Positions 34,597 to 43,121 of a DNA stretch of 64,000 nt are shown piece by piece (positions within the stretch are counted from its first letter, which is position 1; each line of letters opens with the position of its first letter). The translations under genes and the position numbers were made by a program. Origin of the DNA: Dolichospermum sp. FACHB-1091 (GTDB taxonomy: Bacteria > Cyanobacteriota > Cyanobacteriia > Cyanobacteriales > Nostocaceae). Below the pieces are notes generated by a model, which saw only the letters and a list, made by a program, of their open reading frames with translations, did no database searches and had not been told where the DNA came from. Where the stretch lies: the NCBI RefSeq assembly GCF_014697585.1, contig NZ_JACJSB010000018.1:1-64000 (forward strand), written 5' to 3'.

Positions 34597-37385
34597 AAGA
34601 TTTTAAATTACTGACTTGGCTTGATATTAGAAGAATTTTTCGACGCAAAACTAACTATGGGACTAATTTACCAGAGAACATAGTAAGTATTAGGTGTTTT
34701 TCTGATGCTGTAGAAATAAATATTGCTGATGAAAATTTTATAAATAAAGTCAATGACGTATTAAAAGAATGGTTTGGAGATTGGTACGATGAAGAGGAAT
34801 CTGTTATTCGATTTGATATTGGTGATGCTACATTACCCGTGGAATTTATCTCAGAAGAAGAACCTTATATAACAGATATTGAGATACGTCCTTTTTGGGA
34901 AGAAATTGCTTATTTAGAAAGTAATTCAGAAAGTGATTCAGAAACAGAACCTGCTGTCAAAAAAATAGTTAAGCTTCCAGAAGCATATACGGAAAAACCT
35001 AGTTTAATAGCGTTTTATTCTTTTAAAGGTGGTGTGGGAAGAACATTAAATTTAACAGCCCATCTTTTTGCTTTGTTAGATAGAGCTAAAGAGTTAAATG
35101 AGTCTATAAATGTGTTAGTTATTGATGCTGATTTGGAAGCACCAGGTCTTACCTATTGGAATGCGTTGGCAAAACAACAACCATCCGTTTCTTTTATTAA
35201 TTTTTTAGAAGTTTACCACTATTCACCAATTGATAGAGAAAAAGCACTTGCTTTATTTGCTAACGAAGTAAAAAAATCAGTGAAACATGAAGGAAATTCA
35301 CAAGTTTATTTTTTACCTGCATTTCTAAAAGATAATGAATTATTAGATATACCCATTTTACCTGAACATTTAGTCAGAGGTATAGATGGAACATGGGAAT
35401 ATGGTAATGCTATTCATCATTTAGGTGAAATTTTAGGTGTAGATTATGTTTTTATTGATTTGAGAGCAGGTTTAAGTGAAATATCTAGTCCTATAATTTT
35501 TGATCCCAGAATCCAGCGTTTTCTTGTCACAACAATCAATGATCAATCTATTCAGGGTACAAGTTTGGTTTTAAAACAAATTGGCAAAGTTGCACCATTA
35601 GAAGCAGAAGTTAAAGATAAAGAATACTATGATCCATCAATAATAATTAGTATGTTAAAAGAAGAATTTAAAAAATTACCAGCATTTAATAATGCCTTAT
35701 TTGAATTAATATCTGCTTATGTACAATCAGAAGAAGATAAGTTAGATGAGCCAAGATTGGAAATAAAAGAAGCTTATTTTGTCGAGGAATTACTTTATGT
35801 AAATGACTGGGAAGATGCACGCTCTAAATTAAATAGAACTTCAATTTCAGTAATGAAAATTGCTCAAGAGTGGGCTGAGGGAGAGTTAATCACTACATCC
35901 ACTGAGGAATCAAGTTTAAGCCTTAGAGAAGAAACAGATAGACTTACAGAAGTTAACCGACTTAGGGATCTGAGTCAGCGTTATGAATATGCTGAAAATG
36001 GAGAAGGGGAAGATTTATTAGTAACAGAACCATTAAAAAATTTAGCGACTAATTACAAAGAACAATTACCTTGTGTTGTATCCATTGGAGCTAAGGGGGC
36101 AGGTAAAACTTTTAATTATGTTCAGTTGTCAAGGTTTAAGTATTGGGAATCATTTTTAGATAAAATTGACAATATATCAACATCATCAGAATCACAAACT
36201 TATATATTTCCTCTGCTGCAAACAGGCAACCTTCTCGATAAAGCTAAGAACGTAACTAATGAAGCTAGAAATAATGTTAGAAAAGCTCTAAGCGAGAATT
36301 TACCTGAATTTTCACCTGATGGTTTCAAGACTAAAATTCAAAAAGCTTTATCGAACATAAATTGGGCAGAACCAGAATGGACAGAATTTTGGATCAATGA
36401 AATATCAATAGCTATAGGTATTAATGGTGAAAACGGAAATGTTAATAATCTGAGCATAATAAATCGTGAATTAAAAAAGAAAAATTTACGGATAATCTTT
36501 CTTTTTGATGGGTTAGAAAATATTTTTCCTGAGATTTCTTATCAGCCACAACAAGAAAAAGCTTTAAGAGCCTTGATTCAAAATGTACCAGGGCAGTTAT
36601 CTGAAATACGACAATCTAATATTGGTTTAATAATTTTTCTCCGTCGAGACTTTCTCCGTTATACAATTAAACAAGACTTGAAACAGTTTGAAAATCTTTA
36701 TCGTCCTTACGATTTATCCTGGGATCAAGAGTCTTTTCTAAGGCTTGTTTATTGGATTTGTAGTAAAGCACAGTTAATAGACGCAAATCAAAATATTATT
36801 GGCAGTTTAAGCAAAAAAAATATTATCGAAGAATTACAGAAGTTATGGGGTAAAAAAATTGGTGCAGATAACTCGAATGAAGCCTACACACATTCTTGGA
36901 TATTTGCTGCATTAACAGATTTTAATAACAGACTGCAAGCAAGAGATGTTGTCCGTCTTTTATACCATGCGGCTGATATAACAATAGAGAATTATCAAGA
37001 ATCACAATTTGTAAAGTGGTTCGCAAATAGACTTTTACCCCCTCAAGCTATCCGTCGAGCAATTGAGCCATGTAGTAGAAAAAAAGTAGATGAAGCCAAA
37101 GAAGAATATCCCACATTTGGAAAATGGGTTGATGAAACTCTTTATCAGTTTACGCCAGAACAAAAGAAAATTCCTTTTGCTGTCGAAGAGTTAGGTATGG
37201 ATCAGCCAACAGTGAGGATGTTAGAAGAAATGGGGGTGATTTACGAAGATACAGGAAAACAAGATACTGCACGTTTTTATATGCCTGAAATATTCCGTGA
37301 AGGTCTAGGATTTTCTCTAGCTCGTGGAGCGCGTCCTCGTGTAATGGTACTAAAACGTAAAGCACTAGAGAAAGGAATTATGTAA
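34593..37385 (+). CDS. Two-domain ATPase with KGGVGR (ParA-like) and second P-loop
   Basis: The 930-residue protein has an N-terminal region of about 120 residues with acidic clusters; a ParA/MinD/SIMIBI-like domain with deviant Walker A FKGGVGRT (K145-T151; Arg replaces the usual Lys), switch VIDADLEAPG (D178) and FIDLRAG (D289); and a second P-loop NTPase domain with Walker A GAKGAGKT (499-506) and a Walker B-like IIFLFDGLE (634-642). The C-terminal 200 residues hold SWIFAALTDFNNRLQARDVV and a winged-helix-like end (ELGMDQPTVRMLEEMGVIYE). KGGVGR-variant ATPases are known in accessory regions; the second domain resembles STAND-like NTPases. Coupled to a HEPN-like gene, it could form an immune or stress-response unit; that is inference. 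Confidence 0.75.
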   Translation: MKDFKLLTWLDIRRIFRRKTNYGTNLPENIVSIRCFSDAVEINIADENFINKVNDVLKEWFGDWYDEEESVIRFDIGDATLPVEFISEEEPYITDIEIRPFWEEIAYLESNSESDSETEPAVKKIVKLPEAYTEKPSLIAFYSFKGGVGRTLNLTAHLFALLDRAKELNESINVLVIDADLEAPGLTYWNALAKQQPSVSFINFLEVYHYSPIDREKALALFANEVKKSVKHEGNSQVYFLPAFLKDNELLDIPILPEHLVRGIDGTWEYGNAIHHLGEILGVDYVFIDLRAGLSEISSPIIFDPRIQRFLVTTINDQSIQGTSLVLKQIGKVAPLEAEVKDKEYYDPSIIISMLKEEFKKLPAFNNALFELISAYVQSEEDKLDEPRLEIKEAYFVEELLYVNDWEDARSKLNRTSISVMKIAQEWAEGELITTSTEESSLSLREETDRLTEVNRLRDLSQRYEYAENGEGEDLLVTEPLKNLATNYKEQLPCVVSIGAKGAGKTFNYVQLSRFKYWESFLDKIDNISTSSESQTYIFPLLQTGNLLDKAKNVTNEARNNVRKALSENLPEFSPDGFKTKIQKALSNINWAEPEWTEFWINEISIAIGINGENGNVNNLSIINRELKKKNLRIIFLFDGLENIFPEISYQPQQEKALRALIQNVPGQLSEIRQSNIGLIIFLRRDFLRYTIKQDLKQFENLYRPYDLSWDQESFLRLVYWICSKAQLIDANQNIIGSLSKKNIIEELQKLWGKKIGADNSNEAYTHSWIFAALTDFNNRLQARDVVRLLYHAADITIENYQESQFVKWFANRLLPPQAIRRAIEPCSRKKVDEAKEEYPTFGKWVDETLYQFTPEQKKIPFAVEELGMDQPTVRMLEEMGVIYEDTGKQDTARFYMPEIFREGLGFSLARGARPRVMVLKRKALEKGIM

Positions 37386-37410
37386 TTTTTTGAATTTCGC
37401 TAATCTTGAT

Positions 37411-37770
37411 TTAACTCAACTGATTCCGAAACTTACTCACACTAATACTCAACAACACCACAGCAAAACCAAGTAATGCTAAAACATGAATCCACAACAC
37501 ATCTAAACCAACTCCCTTGAGTAAAATACCCCGTACAATTGTGATGTAATGACGTAAAGGATTTAGTAAAGATAGAACTTGAAAAAAGGAGGCATAGCTT
37601 CAATAGGAGAAACTGCCCCAGATGTCCGCACAATTGGTAAATTAATAAAGAAAGATGTCAGTAATACTTGTTGTTGAGAACGGCAAATAGTCGCTAACAT
37701 AATTCCTAAACTAATTCCCACAAATAAGTAACTATGCAAAATTAATCGTATATTTTTATCGCTGTATCCC
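37411..37770 (-). pseudogene. ABC-2 type permease remnant with frameshift
   Basis: On the minus strand the remnant reads IRLILHSYLFVGISLGIMLA, then LTSFFINLPIVRTSGAVSPI, EAMPPFF, and after a one-base shift VLSLLNPLRHYITIVRGILL, then KGVGLDVLWIHVLALLGFAV and a stop. This is the C-terminal half of a YhhJ/YbhS-type ABC-2 exporter permease (MPP..Q..S..NP.R.Y..I.RGI.LKG). The shift is in the A-run at 37582-37587, which is one base short. Everything upstream of codon about 1 of the remnant is missing. The rest of the gap to 37822 is a palindromic repeat. Confidence 0.7.
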
Positions 37771-37822
37771 TTATGCAGTAAGGAATTTAGGCAAATCAGA
37801 TGTGAATTACATACACTTGTAG

Positions 37823-38128
37823 TTATTTGCTGTTGGGTTTCCTTGGGTCAACCCAACCTACTTCATCATCATTACCAAAAGACACACAAGGACTATCAAT
37901 TTCTACTGCTGGAGTAAATGAACTACAAAAATTTACGCTAACACAATCAACATCTAACTCATCAGGGTGAGTACACTGTGATTTAACATAAAAAGCACAG
38001 TCTTGACAAATAGTTTTATATAACATTAGCTGCAAGTCAATGACGGGACTCCATGGTGAATAATCCTCATATGCTTCTAAAATTTTATTTGTTGGTTTAA
38101 AGATATTTTTCTTCTCTTTAGTTTGCAT
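37823..38128 (-). CDS. Small cysteine-rich protein of unknown function
   Basis: The 101-residue protein contains five or six clustered cysteines (TICQDCAFYVKSQCTHPDEL, then DVDCVSVNFCSSF), suggestive of metal binding or disulfides. Its last 17 residues (EVGWVDPRKPNSK) are encoded by a copy of the dispersed GGTTGGGTTGACGC repeat at 37831-37861. Codons 20 to 88 are duplicated almost perfectly at 39996-40200. No family is recognised. Confidence 0.55.
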   Translation of the reverse strand: MQTKEKKNIFKPTNKILEAYEDYSPWSPVIDLQLMLYKTICQDCAFYVKSQCTHPDELDVDCVSVNFCSSFTPAVEIDSPCVSFGNDDEVGWVDPRKPNSK

Positions 38129-38250
38129 TACTTCATTCTCATAACTTTATAGATATCTTCAGAAATCAAGAGTGCATCAATTGAAGCCCTTGGTAGAGGC
38201 AATTCATGAATTGCCCTTACTTGATTCTTGGAGATGTCTTATTTTTTCTT

Positions 38251-38993
38251 TTATTTCTGGGATTTAGCCAATTTTCCTTTACCCCATAAACCCAACCCAA
38301 AAAGTACCGTACTACCGATCAAAGGAAGACTATCAGTTTCCCAAGGAACCGCAACCAAGTTACCATTGACAACTAAATTGTCAATCCCAGCATTATTACC
38401 GATAATACCAGAAGATCCTTGACCAGACGCAGTTAGACGCAAATTAAAATTTGTATTGGCCTGAAGCGTATTTCCAGTAAAGTCGAAGGAAAATGGAACA
38501 GGAGAAGGATTGGGGATAGTGCTAGAGTTAGTATATAGATCATTGACACTAACAGTAGCTAATGTTGTGTTACTGCTATCTAACAAGGCAATGGTTAAAT
38601 CAAAATCCCGTGAATTTAGTTGTGTCGTTCCTCCACCGCTAAAAATATAGCCATCAAGAGTAATTTCAGTTAAGTTTATCGCTTGTGAACCAACTGCCAG
38701 AGGAACATCAACCGTCCAAGTTCCTTGGGTGTGTAGGTTGCGGTTAACAGCAAATAGGTCTAGGGTGTCGGTAGTTTAAACAAAGGAAAATTGGCTGTCA
38801 AATTGCCAGGATCACTAACGCCATTGGTTGTCCAATTCAAATTTGAGGCAGTCGCTCCAGAAACAGTACGTCCGTTAAAATTAGTCGATAATATATTAAT
38901 TGCGGATGCAGCTTCAGGGACAGATACGATTGTGAAGGGAGTTAGTAAGGCTAAACCTAATCCAGTTAATGCCAGTGTGCAATGAATTTTCAT
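38251..38993 (-). pseudogene. Frameshifted exported protein with VPW-ETDS C-terminal signal
   Basis: Two frames together make one protein: a signal peptide and N-terminal half (MKIHCTLALTGLGLALLTPF, SVPEAASAINILSTNFNGRT) that ends at a stop at 38760, and a second frame continuing LDLFAVNRNLHTQGTWTVDV through GYIFSGGGTTQLNSRDFDL to VPWETDSLPLIGSTVLFGLG and the basic tail GKGKLAKSQK. A one-base deletion near 38762-38768 (CACCCTAGAC) explains the break. The C-terminus shares VPW.TDS with the protein at 27670. It could be a real pseudogene or a sequencing error. Confidence 0.75.
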
Positions 38994-39218
38994 ACAAATG
39001 TTTTTTGATTTTTGTAAGTGTTGTATCTTCGTGATGATAAGATTTAGCGGTTCTGGAAGTCAATAGAAAACTAGCACTTCTTATCATGAAAATTCTTGCC
39101 TGAAAGTTATCGTTCAAATTCTTTTTCCCACACTGGCCACTAGGGGATAGAAAAGGGGAACCAATTCAGACCGACTGACCGTTAAACAGGGAAAAGGGCG
39201 ATCGCCACTAGGAGAATG

Positions 39219-39653
39219 TTATCCCACATTCCGCTTAAAAGGATTTGTAAACTTTACACCCTCAACAGTTGCACCTGATGGAAAATCTTCACTGTAAATT
39301 TCTTCAATTTGATTAAGTCTTGCTGTTGCCCAAATTTGCGCGTCCCAAAAACTAAAGTTATGGGTTTCTACACCACGAATAGCTTCTAGGGAGATTAATT
39401 TTGTCATATTAACAATATGGCAAATGGCTAAGTAGTTACGCATTCGCATCAGTGCCTCAGCGGGAGTTAAAAGTGATCTTCTTGTCCGGGTTGTAGCCAT
39501 AAAAAACTCCCCTATCACCTGGGTACTAATTACTGCCTTTCCAGAACGAATTAACCTATCAACAACTGCGATCGCTTGTTCCTGTTTTGCGGTATCTAAT
39601 GGATCGTAGATGTACACAAGAATGTTCGTATCAATAAAAACTCTACCGTTCAT
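39219..39653 (-). CDS. PIN-domain toxin (VapC-like)
   Basis: I start at the ATG at 39653 (MNGRVFIDTNILVYIYDPLD), dropping an upstream 21-residue extension. The 144-residue protein has the PIN acidic residues: Asp in FIDTNILVY, Glu in IGEFFMATT, and Asp in SFWDAQIWATA. PIN toxins cut RNA with a metal-dependent site. It overlaps the antitoxin gene by 11 bases, so the pair is coupled. Confidence 0.9.
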   Translation of the reverse strand: MNGRVFIDTNILVYIYDPLDTAKQEQAIAVVDRLIRSGKAVISTQVIGEFFMATTRTRRSLLTPAEALMRMRNYLAICHIVNMTKLISLEAIRGVETHNFSFWDAQIWATARLNQIEEIYSEDFPSGATVEGVKFTNPFKRNVG

Positions 39654-39900
39654 AAAGGTCTTCCCGCTTCCAGTCCCTACCTCCAGCTTGAACAGGTCGA
39701 GTTTTGATTTGTGCAATAAATTCCCTTTCGGCTTCCCACAGTAAGATATCAGTTTGGGGGACAGTTATTTCCCCAAGATGAAGGTCAATGGCTTGACGGA
39801 TAATCTCGGCTTCACTTACACCTGTTTGTTGTGCAATCTCTTTGAGTAGATGTTCTTGACGTGCTTGGATGTAAATCTGTTTGCGAATTTTGGTTGACAC
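39643..39900 (-). CDS. Ribbon-helix-helix antitoxin for PIN toxin
   Basis: The 85-residue protein begins STKIRKQIYIQARQEHLLKE and contains IAQQTGVSEAEIIRQAIDLHL, the RHH/CopG DNA-binding pattern with an N-terminal strand and two helices. It should dimerise to bind its own promoter and its C-terminal tail should block the PIN active site. It is the first gene of the pair. Confidence 0.88.
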   Translation of the reverse strand: MSTKIRKQIYIQARQEHLLKEIAQQTGVSEAEIIRQAIDLHLGEITVPQTDILLWEAEREFIAQIKTRPVQAGGRDWKREDLYER

Positions 39901-39995
39901 AATTTAGAAGTATATTTAATGTATACATTACATTATACATTATTTCTGAACAAATAGTCAAAATTGCGAGTTTTCAAGCAACTGAATTAATATTT

Positions 39996-40200
39996 ATCAT
40001 CATTACCAAAAGACACACAAGGACTATCAATTTCTACTGCTGGAGTAAATGAACTACAAAAATTTACGCTAACACAATCAACATCTAACTCATCAGGGTG
40101 AGTACACTGTGATTTAACATAAAAAGCACAATCTTGACAAATAGTTTTATATAACATTAGCTGCAAGTCAATGACGGGACTCCATGGTGAATAATCCTCA
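39996..40200. repeat. Near-perfect duplicate of 37865-38069
   Basis: The 205 bases match the internal part of the small cysteine-rich gene (37865-38069) in the same orientation with one difference seen (A for G in GCACAATCTTGAC). Neither gene end is included, so the copy is non-functional. The PIN toxin pair lies between the copies. Confidence 0.9.
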
Positions 40201-40490
40201 AGTTGAGATAAAACCCACTACATAATATACAAGGTAGTGGGCGATAGCAGTAATAAACAATGTCGTTCTTATTATCTGTTATTTTCGTAACAAAATTAAT
40301 TATTGAATGCAATTATTGCATTAATATCTTGCATCTATCGTCATTTAACTACAAATCAGTAGTTAAGAACCTAGACTTTACTAACTTATGTTGTCTTTAT
40401 TAGTTTATTGATTTAAGCTATTTTTAGTACGTAAAATAAATAGCCTACATAAATAATTGGCTTTTATCCCATACCTGACATTAAATAAGT
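40201..40490. other. Gene-free stretch with a hairpin upstream of DUF3146 gene
   Basis: CCCACTAC (40214-40221) pairs with GTAGTGGG (40234-40241), an eight-pair hairpin just past the duplicated fragment. The remaining AT-rich bases should hold the promoter of the DUF3146 gene. I see no gene. Confidence 0.5.
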
Positions 40491-40754
40491 GTGAGTGCAA
40501 AACGTCTGCCAGAAACTACTGCCCATGTTAGAATTATCCGCCAATCTTGGCAACAGGGCTTTCTTGAAGGTGAAGTCAGCGCTGGTAATTTTCAATGGCA
40601 TTTCCAGTGGCATTTTCGTCGGGGGGAACTTTCTGTAAAGCCTTCCCAAGGTCGTGCTTTAATTAAAGAACCTCTAGGACGGTTTTTAGAACAACAAGAT
40701 TATCAATTAGAACCTGGGGGAGATTATGCTTTTACAATTCGGGCTGAACTCTAA
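40491..40754 (+). CDS. DUF3146 family protein
   Basis: The 87-residue protein starts at GTG (SAKRLPETTAHVRIIRQSWQ) and is recognisable as the DUF3146 family, small proteins conserved across cyanobacteria, with RRGELSVKPSQGRALI and REPLGRFLEQQDYQLEPGGD-like segments. It contains a local duplication QWHFQWHF. Function unknown. It converges with the YqgF-like gene, stop codons one base apart. Confidence 0.85.
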   Translation: MSAKRLPETTAHVRIIRQSWQQGFLEGEVSAGNFQWHFQWHFRRGELSVKPSQGRALIKEPLGRFLEQQDYQLEPGGDYAFTIRAEL

Positions 40755-40755
40755 A

Positions 40756-41178
40756 TTATTTGTTAGTTAGTCGGTTTAAGTATCTTTCAATCAGAAGGAC
40801 TGCCACAATATCATCTATTGCCCTGGGAGGTTGACGCATTCCTTTGGGTAATAGTTTAATCATACCTTGGGGTGGATACATCTGCCAATAGCGATCGCGT
40901 GCTTCTAAGGTAGAATAACGTTCATCAACTAAAATAATATTTGTGGGTTTACTTAATTCTTGATTAAGTTGCTGTTTCCACTTTTTAGCTGTTGTCTGAT
41001 CTCCCATCACTATTAACGATACAGGAAATTTTTGCAATTGTACTTCAATATTAGCGATCGCTTCATCTGCTAATATAACTTTATGATAATACAGTTGTCT
41101 ATTTAATCCCATTACTGCAATACCACATTTATCACGACCAGGATCAAATCCTAAAATTACAGGTTGTATATTAGTCAT
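40756..41178 (-). CDS. YqgF/RuvX-like RNase H-fold protein
   Basis: The 140-residue protein begins with ILGFDPGRDKCGIAVMG, the DPGRxxxG entry of the RuvC/YqgF RNase H-like fold, then LIVMGDQTTAKKW, ILVDERYSTLEARDRYW and a closing AIDDIVAVLLIERYL with Asp residues that complete the site. YqgF proteins process the 5' end of pre-16S rRNA; this cyanobacterial form is divergent from the classical YqgF/RuvX so a Holliday-junction role is also open. Confidence in the fold is high, in function moderate. Confidence 0.8.
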   Translation of the reverse strand: MTNIQPVILGFDPGRDKCGIAVMGLNRQLYYHKVILADEAIANIEVQLQKFPVSLIVMGDQTTAKKWKQQLNQELSKPTNIILVDERYSTLEARDRYWQMYPPQGMIKLLPKGMRQPPRAIDDIVAVLLIERYLNRLTNK

Positions 41179-41208
41179 TGATTATTAATCATTAATTCTT
41201 TGTTATTA

Positions 41209-41292
41209 TCATTTGCTATTGTAAATCAATCATCTGTTATTGTAAGTCAATCATTTGTTATTGTAAATCAATCATTTGTTATTGTAAATTAA
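41209..41292. repeat. 21-bp tandem repeat, four copies
   Basis: Four 21-base units of the form TCATTTGTTATTGTAAATCA plus one base follow one another with one to three changes each. They fill the spacer upstream of the YqgF-like gene. Being in a likely promoter region and three helical turns minus ten in length, they could be a binding array or simple slippage product. Confidence 0.85.
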
Positions 41293-41353
41293 TTTAGTAA
41301 TTGTGTAAAGTTTTGCTTTGTTGTTAGTTTATGTTGAATTGATTTTTGATTGT

Positions 41354-42802
41354 TCAGGTGGTGAAAAGAATTTGTCCATTTAATAAAGCCACTAATTTTA
41401 TTCTTAATGGACCAATAGTATAAGTATCCTCTGCGGCTACGGCTTTAACTTCTACCTCTTGCTCTGTTTGCTGTAATTGAGTAACAAAGCGAACAAAAGT
41501 TCCTTCTACTTCTACAGCTTCAACAATTCCCGCATTTCGAGCGCGAAATTGAGAAGCAGAAACTAGTAAATCTAGACGTTGACGCAGTTGGTCAGATGTC
41601 ATATTTATTAAATCGGCTGTAGTTGTAGCCAGTACCTCACCTGATGAAAATACTAGTTGATTTCGGGCTGCATCTGCAAAAAATTCGATTTGCTTTTCAC
41701 CTCTAACGTAATTACCTGCTGAAAAGATTCGTACTACATATTCTCGACCATCTTTAATTTGTGCAATTAATTGATCAACTTGATTTTTAGTGACACGCAG
41801 TATTTCTGTATTTGTAGATTTAGCGCCAGGTTCAGTTAATTGAATATTGGCATTGCGGTTAGCTTCCTGTAAAATTTGGATAATTGCCTGAGTTGCCATA
41901 ATAGGTTTATCAACAGTAATCAATCCTGCCACTATCACTTGACCCCTTACTAAAGCTAGTTTACCCAAACGGAGATCACGGTAAGACTGATAATATTTTT
42001 CTAATCTAGCTACTTCTTGTTCTAAAAATTTTTGTTGTTTTTCCAATTCTTGTAAGCGAGATTCTCTTGTCAGAATAACCTCTTCTCGTTGTTTAATTTG
42101 TAGATTGCGGTTTTGAATTAGCTTATCTAATTTAGTAATTTTGCGATCGCGTTTTTCAATAGCCGTCTTTGCCTCATCAATAGCTTGCTTACTTTGAGCA
42201 TACAATCTTTCCCGTTCTGACTTTAATTCTTGCACTGCACTTTGTAATGTCAGGCGCTGATTGTAAAGAGTTTGTAATTCAGTTTTAGCTTGTTGATATT
42301 GAACCACAATTCCACCGAGACGACCTTGAGTTTCATTAAGTTGTGCTTGAGTTCGAGCTTGTTGGTTAAGGGTACGATTTAGTTGAGATTGTGTGGCTTT
42401 TTGTTTAGTATTTGCCGCCCGCAAATATTTATTGATAGTTTGTAATTCTTGTTGTACCTGACTTCGTTCTTGTCTGCTTTGATTTAACTCACGTTCTACC
42501 TGACCTTTTTGAGTTTCTGCGGTTTTTAGTTGTTCCCGCTTTTGTCCCAAGTCCCTTTGAATATCCTCCAACTCAAATAAACCCTTTCGTAATCCTTCAT
42601 CAGCAGCAAATAGAATTGCTAAAGTGGTGGCAGAAATCAGACCACCCGTAAAAATAGTCACAATTACAGCCGTTTTTTTGGGACGCAAATTGAAGAGTGA
42701 GAGACGTGCCTTACCAACTCGTGTGCCGATGCGATCGCCCACGGTGGCAATTACGCCTCCCAAAATGAGAATTGCTGCAATTAGGATGTAACCAGTGGTC
42801 AT
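41354..42802 (-). CDS. DUF3084 coiled-coil membrane protein
   Basis: The 482-residue protein has two N-terminal hydrophobic segments (GYILIAAILILGGVIATVGD and AVIVTIFTGGLISATTLAIL) flanking RPKKT, a long coiled coil (about residues 75-270, rich in Gln, Glu, Arg) and a folded C-terminal domain. This is the DUF3084 architecture of cyanobacteria. A structural or scaffold role at the membrane is likely but unproven. The ATG start fits the family. Confidence 0.85.
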   Translation of the reverse strand: MTTGYILIAAILILGGVIATVGDRIGTRVGKARLSLFNLRPKKTAVIVTIFTGGLISATTLAILFAADEGLRKGLFELEDIQRDLGQKREQLKTAETQKGQVERELNQSRQERSQVQQELQTINKYLRAANTKQKATQSQLNRTLNQQARTQAQLNETQGRLGGIVVQYQQAKTELQTLYNQRLTLQSAVQELKSERERLYAQSKQAIDEAKTAIEKRDRKITKLDKLIQNRNLQIKQREEVILTRESRLQELEKQQKFLEQEVARLEKYYQSYRDLRLGKLALVRGQVIVAGLITVDKPIMATQAIIQILQEANRNANIQLTEPGAKSTNTEILRVTKNQVDQLIAQIKDGREYVVRIFSAGNYVRGEKQIEFFADAARNQLVFSSGEVLATTTADLINMTSDQLRQRLDLLVSASQFRARNAGIVEAVEVEGTFVRFVTQLQQTEQEVEVKAVAAEDTYTIGPLRIKLVALLNGQILFTT

Positions 42803-42985
42803 TGTTAGCTACTGAAATACTGACCAATCTAGCCTACTACGTTCAACCATTGTCTGCGGATAAATAATCAATGGAGTGGGGGTAATTTTGGAATTGGTTG
42901 CCCCTAATATCTGAAAATCCGTACCAATTCCATTACCTGACCAAAAAATTTTAGATTTTAGATTGGGAATTTTCGGTACAAGCCT

Positions 42986-43000
42986 CGCCCCGAAGGGGCG
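42986..43000. terminator. GC-rich hairpin between ntcA and the DUF3084 gene
   Basis: CGCCCC-GAA-GGGGCG forms a six-pair stem with a three-base loop, 120 bases behind the ntcA stop. It is the only GC-rich feature of the 319-base gap 42803-43121; the rest is AT-rich with several AATCCAAAAT-like repeats near 43060. It may end the ntcA transcript although no T run follows on the minus strand. Confidence 0.45.
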
Positions 43001-43121
43001 GAACTAATCCAATGTTTAGTTAATCTAAAATCCTCAAGCTGCACAGTTGAGGGTGGAGTCAATCCAAAATCCAAAATCGTAAATCCAAAATCTATTGACC
43101 TTACCCCATAAATTATAAATT

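Noticed and set aside
37442..37633. 63-codon Cys-rich minus-strand frame
   Set aside because: It is an out-of-frame reading of the ABC-2 permease remnant.
39861..40052. 63-codon plus-strand frame
   Set aside because: It spans the antisense of the antitoxin start and the duplicated fragment; not a gene.
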